This document shows, in pieces, positions 60,319-64,000 of a stretch of 64,000 bases of DNA. The position numbers were made by a program, and so were the translations under genes. The notes beneath the pieces were generated by a model that made no database searches, was not told where the DNA came from, and worked only from the letters and a program-made list of their open reading frames with translations. Location of the stretch: the NCBI RefSeq assembly GCF_014839805.1, contig NC_051120.1, positions 11,656,001 to 11,720,000 on the forward strand. Direction: 5' to 3'. Each line of letters starts with the position of its first letter. Position 1 is the stretch's first letter. The stretch comes from Manduca sexta (Eukaryota; Arthropoda; Insecta; Lepidoptera; Sphingidae).

Positions 60319-62939
60319 TTTAAATTATATTGAAAACGTTTAGAATTTTTGAGTTAGGTACAAATATAAATAAAATCACCAGAATTTTACTATGCTGAAT
60401 GTTTATTTGGATTTAATTAATATCTAAAAACATTATAAACTCGGTAAAATATACAAATAAATGCTCGAAGTAGTACATTCGAAATTGCCAATATTAAAAA
60501 TTATATGAATTTTGAAACAGAAAATAACTACGCGCCTACATAAACAAAATAAAATTATTAACAATATATTAGTGTTGAATTTCCGTTAAAATAAACATAA
60601 ATTGTGCTTTCCACTTAAATATAAAATTAGCCAAATTAATATAAAGCCGGTGTTGTGAAATTTTGAATGTTGCCAGACAGTAAACAAATTTCTACCAAAT
60701 TCAAAATTTCAGACATCGACTCGAAGAAAATAAAAGTGATATGGTTACGATAGGAAGTTCTTAATATAAAGTTAGCTTCAACAGGTTTACTTAACGTTCG
60801 TATAAAAGTCATCTCTTGAATATATCCTTATCTAAAAAGGTAGGCAGCATCTTACTAGACACATTATATATCGATATACGAATGGGACATAAAAAATTCG
60901 TCACACCCAACATTATCCTAAAACGTGTCATTGTGACGTTTTGTATTAGTGAAAAAGTATTGGATACATTTTTATAATCACTAAGAAGAGTTCACTATAA
61001 TATGTGACTTTAGCATCGGTAACATGTATCGACATATCCATTGTCAACTCGAAAAACACGGTGGTTGTAATAAAACCGGCACCGATTTTGTCAAGTTCGA
61101 TTTAATATCGATATGTCACGTGATATGCAGAACATCGATTGAATGTTATCGATGCGTAAGTCACTTTCTATTTCAGACAGTCGAAGTTGTCGCGAAGGAA
61201 ACAATACAGTCACTACGTTGCATCGAAGCACAGGATTATTTTCTCATCTCTAACAATACATTATTTTAATTTCGATAACTCGTTTATAACATACACAAAC
61301 ATGCACGTGTTAACATGCTCGATTATATTTCATTTGGCTACAACTATGCTACTCGTAAAACTGTTTAACGAATCCAATTAACTACCGCCTTTAATAGGCA
61401 TATAATTTTTTCAAAGTTCGGAGTTCTCTGATACATTTTCCACTAAAACGTAGGCCATATCCGGTGATGTACGAATTTAGTTTTGCAGCGTTAAAATGTC
61501 TCGTAATTAAAGCTCGCTCACATTGTGATCCATTTTAAAGCTCTAAGCTCTTTGTTCAGTGTGACCAGACTTTACCGATTACTACCATTTTAGTATATTG
61601 TATATATAATGTATGACATGACATCTAATTTCATCTACATATGTAATGAAGTCTTAGTCTATTAACTGATTCTACGGTAGAATCTTTCAGAAAATGTGGT
61701 CACACTGCGGAAGCTGTCTTAAGGAAACATTTTGAAGATTACATCTCAGTTAAACAATACGTGATATTTTACACGTGCCTGTACTTTTATACACAGCAAA
61801 ATGATATGGAAGTATACAAGTCGTGATATGATATTAATGAAGATTGTACTAATAAGATATGTACTTAAACGATAAAAAGTTAAGTATCGACAATTTTGGT
61901 ACGTTTTGTTAAATATATATAATTATAAATGCTCGTTACGTTTTGTCTTTTTCGTTGGATGGCATCGTTCTGGCAACACTACCGCCGTTCGTGGGGGGAA
62001 AAACGTAAATAGTAGAAAATCTGTCAGGGTTGCCATACTACGAAAAAATAGGGAATGGAAGGAGACGGATCGACTCAATCACGACACGTACTGCAACAAT
62101 GGCATGCCCTTATTAATACAATAAGCGTTGCATACGTTCATCGTTTGTTCGAACTCGCGGCTAATGTGAACTAAATGTAGAGCTGGGATGACATAACTAT
62201 AGCAATATGAATAGCAAATATTTGTATAGATTCAGAAAAGTATAAAATAGTAGAAAATCTTACTAAATTACATAGGAAGCATGCTGACTACCAAGAAATG
62301 TAGATCGCCCTGTTGCAAGGTAGCATTTGAACATTACTCTTCCATTATTCTTTTACATACAAACTGTTCAAACATTTAAGACAAGAGTAATACTTATTTA
62401 CTTTTTTTACCTTTTTCGATAAAATACTTGATGGAAATTGAGCAGTTTACTATGGATCAGGCCAAACCAGCTCTCTGTCGCGTGTTGTGTTAGTCCCACA
62501 CAGCCGTCACCTCACAGGCTTCTACTCTTTAAGTGCCCCCTCGTTAGCCCGGTTAGCGTGGAATTGGAATGTTAGGGCTTATGTATAATAAGGTCGCTTG
62601 CTGACTAGACTATTTTTGGTGAAATAGCTGAGAGCAGCCTATGGTCTTGTGTTTGGTTAAGTTTTTTTATAACCTGGCATGAAAAGCGATTTTTTGTGGT
62701 CACTATCTCTAATTTCATAAATGGTCATTAATTCTTGATTTTATATTAGAGGATTTACGGATTTGAATCGGGCAACGTACGGCTTCGAGATTTTACTGTA
62801 AACATGGTCACTCCCATTTGGGATATACACCACGTCACTCGAGCGCAGTGGTTATAGCATAATATAACTGTAATTTCAATAAAAACATTATCACTTAACC
62901 ACTTTTATGAGTAGGGTTTGGTACACCATATTGTGGCGA
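60319..62939. other. AT-rich spacer with ATCGAT-motif cluster
   Basis: No coding exon recognised. Between 60867 and 61153 there are palindromic TATATCGATATA (60867-60878), ATATCGATAT (61105-61114), further ATCGAT sites (61134, 61148) and an E-box CACGTG (61117-61122). The short ORFs have no family features. Confidence 0.4.
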
Positions 62940-62987
62940 CTTTAGGTGATACTATAAAGATATTTTTATCTATATTATCACCTAAAG
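62940..62987. repeat. 12-bp-arm inverted repeat
   Basis: CTTTAGGTGATA (62940-62951) and its exact complement TATCACCTAAAG (62976-62987) around a 24-bp AT-rich loop that has its own small stem. Possibly the core of a MITE; outer boundaries are unclear. Confidence 0.6.
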
Positions 62988-63575
62988 CGGTTCACTTGGG
63001 TCTTGGACCCTCAAAAATAATTTTAAATAATGTGACTATTCCCCCAAAACCCGTGACGTCAACAAGCGATCTAAGCCAAGACAGTCAATGTACAGTGCAC
63101 TTGTTAGTGATGAGTCGAAAATTAGTAGAAAATTGTGTAACAAACTTTTCCTTTCGAGTTTAAAGCATAGCATAATTTTTACAACTGAATACCAGCTGTA
63201 ATGGAATATATTAAAAAGCATTTTAGCTTAACAATTAATTATGTTACGTATTTCGATGTCTTTGCACACTTTTGCGTTGAACTTAAGATTCTAATTAGTT
63301 CTGAATTCGCCATATATGATCTTAAGTAATTAGAGATACTAACATGCACGACTATGTTAGATAATCTCATAAAATTTGAACAAACGAAATGCTGGGCAAG
63401 TTCTTTCGCCATTATTTAGCATTTTATAATTATCGTTTAGTAGAATTTTTAATGACATTAACTCAATGTTGCCTAGTAATTGATTTCTACCATTTAGTAA
63501 ATAACAAGGAAAAGTTTGTTCTAAAGCAATACCATTGTAGCGGTCGACAGTGTTGTCAGAATCGTCTAGCGACCT

Positions 63576-63764
63576 GGTTACCACTGATGACAATGGTAAT
63601 CACCACTGATGGCCATGGTCATCATTAGCGAAACCATGATAGTCATCACTGACACCATGGTGGTCGCTACTGGTGACCATAGTAATCATCACTGATAACC
63701 ATGGCCATTATTAGTGATCACGTTGGCCGCCTTTAGCGCCCATGTTGACCACTAGTGATCGTGA
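63576..63764. repeat. 21-22 bp minisatellite, about 9 degenerate units
   Basis: Units start near 63576, 63595, 63617, 63638, 63659, 63681, 63703, 63722 and 63744. The approximate consensus is ggtaatcatcactgatgacc followed by at. Units diverge strongly, so the array is old. It begins about 33 bp past the stop codon of the minus-strand terminal exon and would lie in that gene's 3' UTR. Confidence 0.75.
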
Positions 63765-63796
63765 CGGTCACAGCGTCCAAGATGAGCACCGTTGGG

Positions 63797-63903
63797 TCAC
63801 TCCTGGGCCGGCTTGCCGTTGGTGTACTGCGGCGGTGCGTGCGATTGGGCTGGCTCTTCCGTCATGACGGAGACCAGCTCCTCCACTGCGCGGCCTAGGT
63901 CGT
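63797..63903 (-). CDS. Terminal coding exon of an unidentified minus-strand gene
   Basis: A GC-rich stretch in AT-rich surroundings. On the minus strand an acceptor (aacattccag) is followed by an open frame reading DLGRAVEELVSVMTEEPAQS and then HAPPQYTNGKPAQE, then TGA at 63799-63797. The composition, the splice site and the polar Pro/Gln/Glu C-terminus look like the last exon of a real gene that continues to the right of the window. I do not recognise the family. The plus-strand frame over the same bases is judged a shadow. Confidence 0.5.
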
Positions 63904-64000
63904 CTGGAATGTTAAAATGTCAATTAGAATATGTTGAATATTTTTATTATGTAACCTTTGATGCTGTATGTAGTCCAGTGATGTAGTGTAATTACTTTTA

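Noticed and set aside
60083..60323. Overlapping ORFs on both strands near 60.0-60.3 kb
   Set aside because: They lie wholly inside a tRNA-derived SINE.
63792..63986. Plus-strand ORF at the right edge
   Set aside because: The minus strand has an acceptor, a polar C-terminus and a stop in a better coding context; the plus frame reads across the predicted intron boundary without features.
1..64000. CRISPR array, operon or phage-like module
   Set aside because: No spacer-regular repeats or bacterial gene order; the window is clearly a eukaryotic nuclear genome.

Overview
The window is eukaryotic and most probably from a moth or butterfly. It is AT-rich, its genes are split by canonical GT-AG introns, and its spacers are packed with short non-coding elements of kinds I associate with Lepidoptera: tRNA-derived SINEs, A/T-inserted mini-Helitrons and palindromic MITEs. 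The order is inferred from repeats and gene types and has not been checked by a search. I see no bacterial operon, phage or CRISPR signal.

Layout. Positions 1-31,520 hold no gene I can support; they are repeat-rich spacer or a very long 5' intron. Positions 31,521-46,397 (+) carry 22 exons of an inverted-formin (INF2/Form3-type) gene: DID armadillo region, short FH1, complete FH2, then a roughly 690-residue basic tail with a DAD-like motif. The first DID exons are missing from what I can recognise. Positions 49,811-50,314 (+) hold a small two-exon Cys/Trp ORF that looks like a relic. Positions 51,374-54,021 (-) carry five exons of an EcKL/CHK-like small-molecule kinase whose last exon I could not find. 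Positions 56,412-57,337 (+) carry a complete two-exon Cks gene (CDK regulatory subunit). Positions 63,797-63,903 (-) look like the terminal exon of an unidentified gene entering from the right.

The genes have unrelated roles: actin assembly, ecdysteroid or xenobiotic phosphorylation, and cell-cycle control. Nothing suggests they work together. Formin and kinase are convergent; kinase and Cks are divergent across about 2.4 kb containing a SINE.

The most checkable new observations are a hAT-type element with an intact 8-bp target duplication, two mini-Helitrons with intact ends, perfect 60-bp and 36-bp palindromes in one kinase intron, a tandem duplication inside the formin FH1 intron, a repeat lying directly against a formin splice acceptor, a 21-22 bp minisatellite just after a stop codon, and a DAD-like motif in the formin tail. 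I did not find a convincing wholly new biological system.
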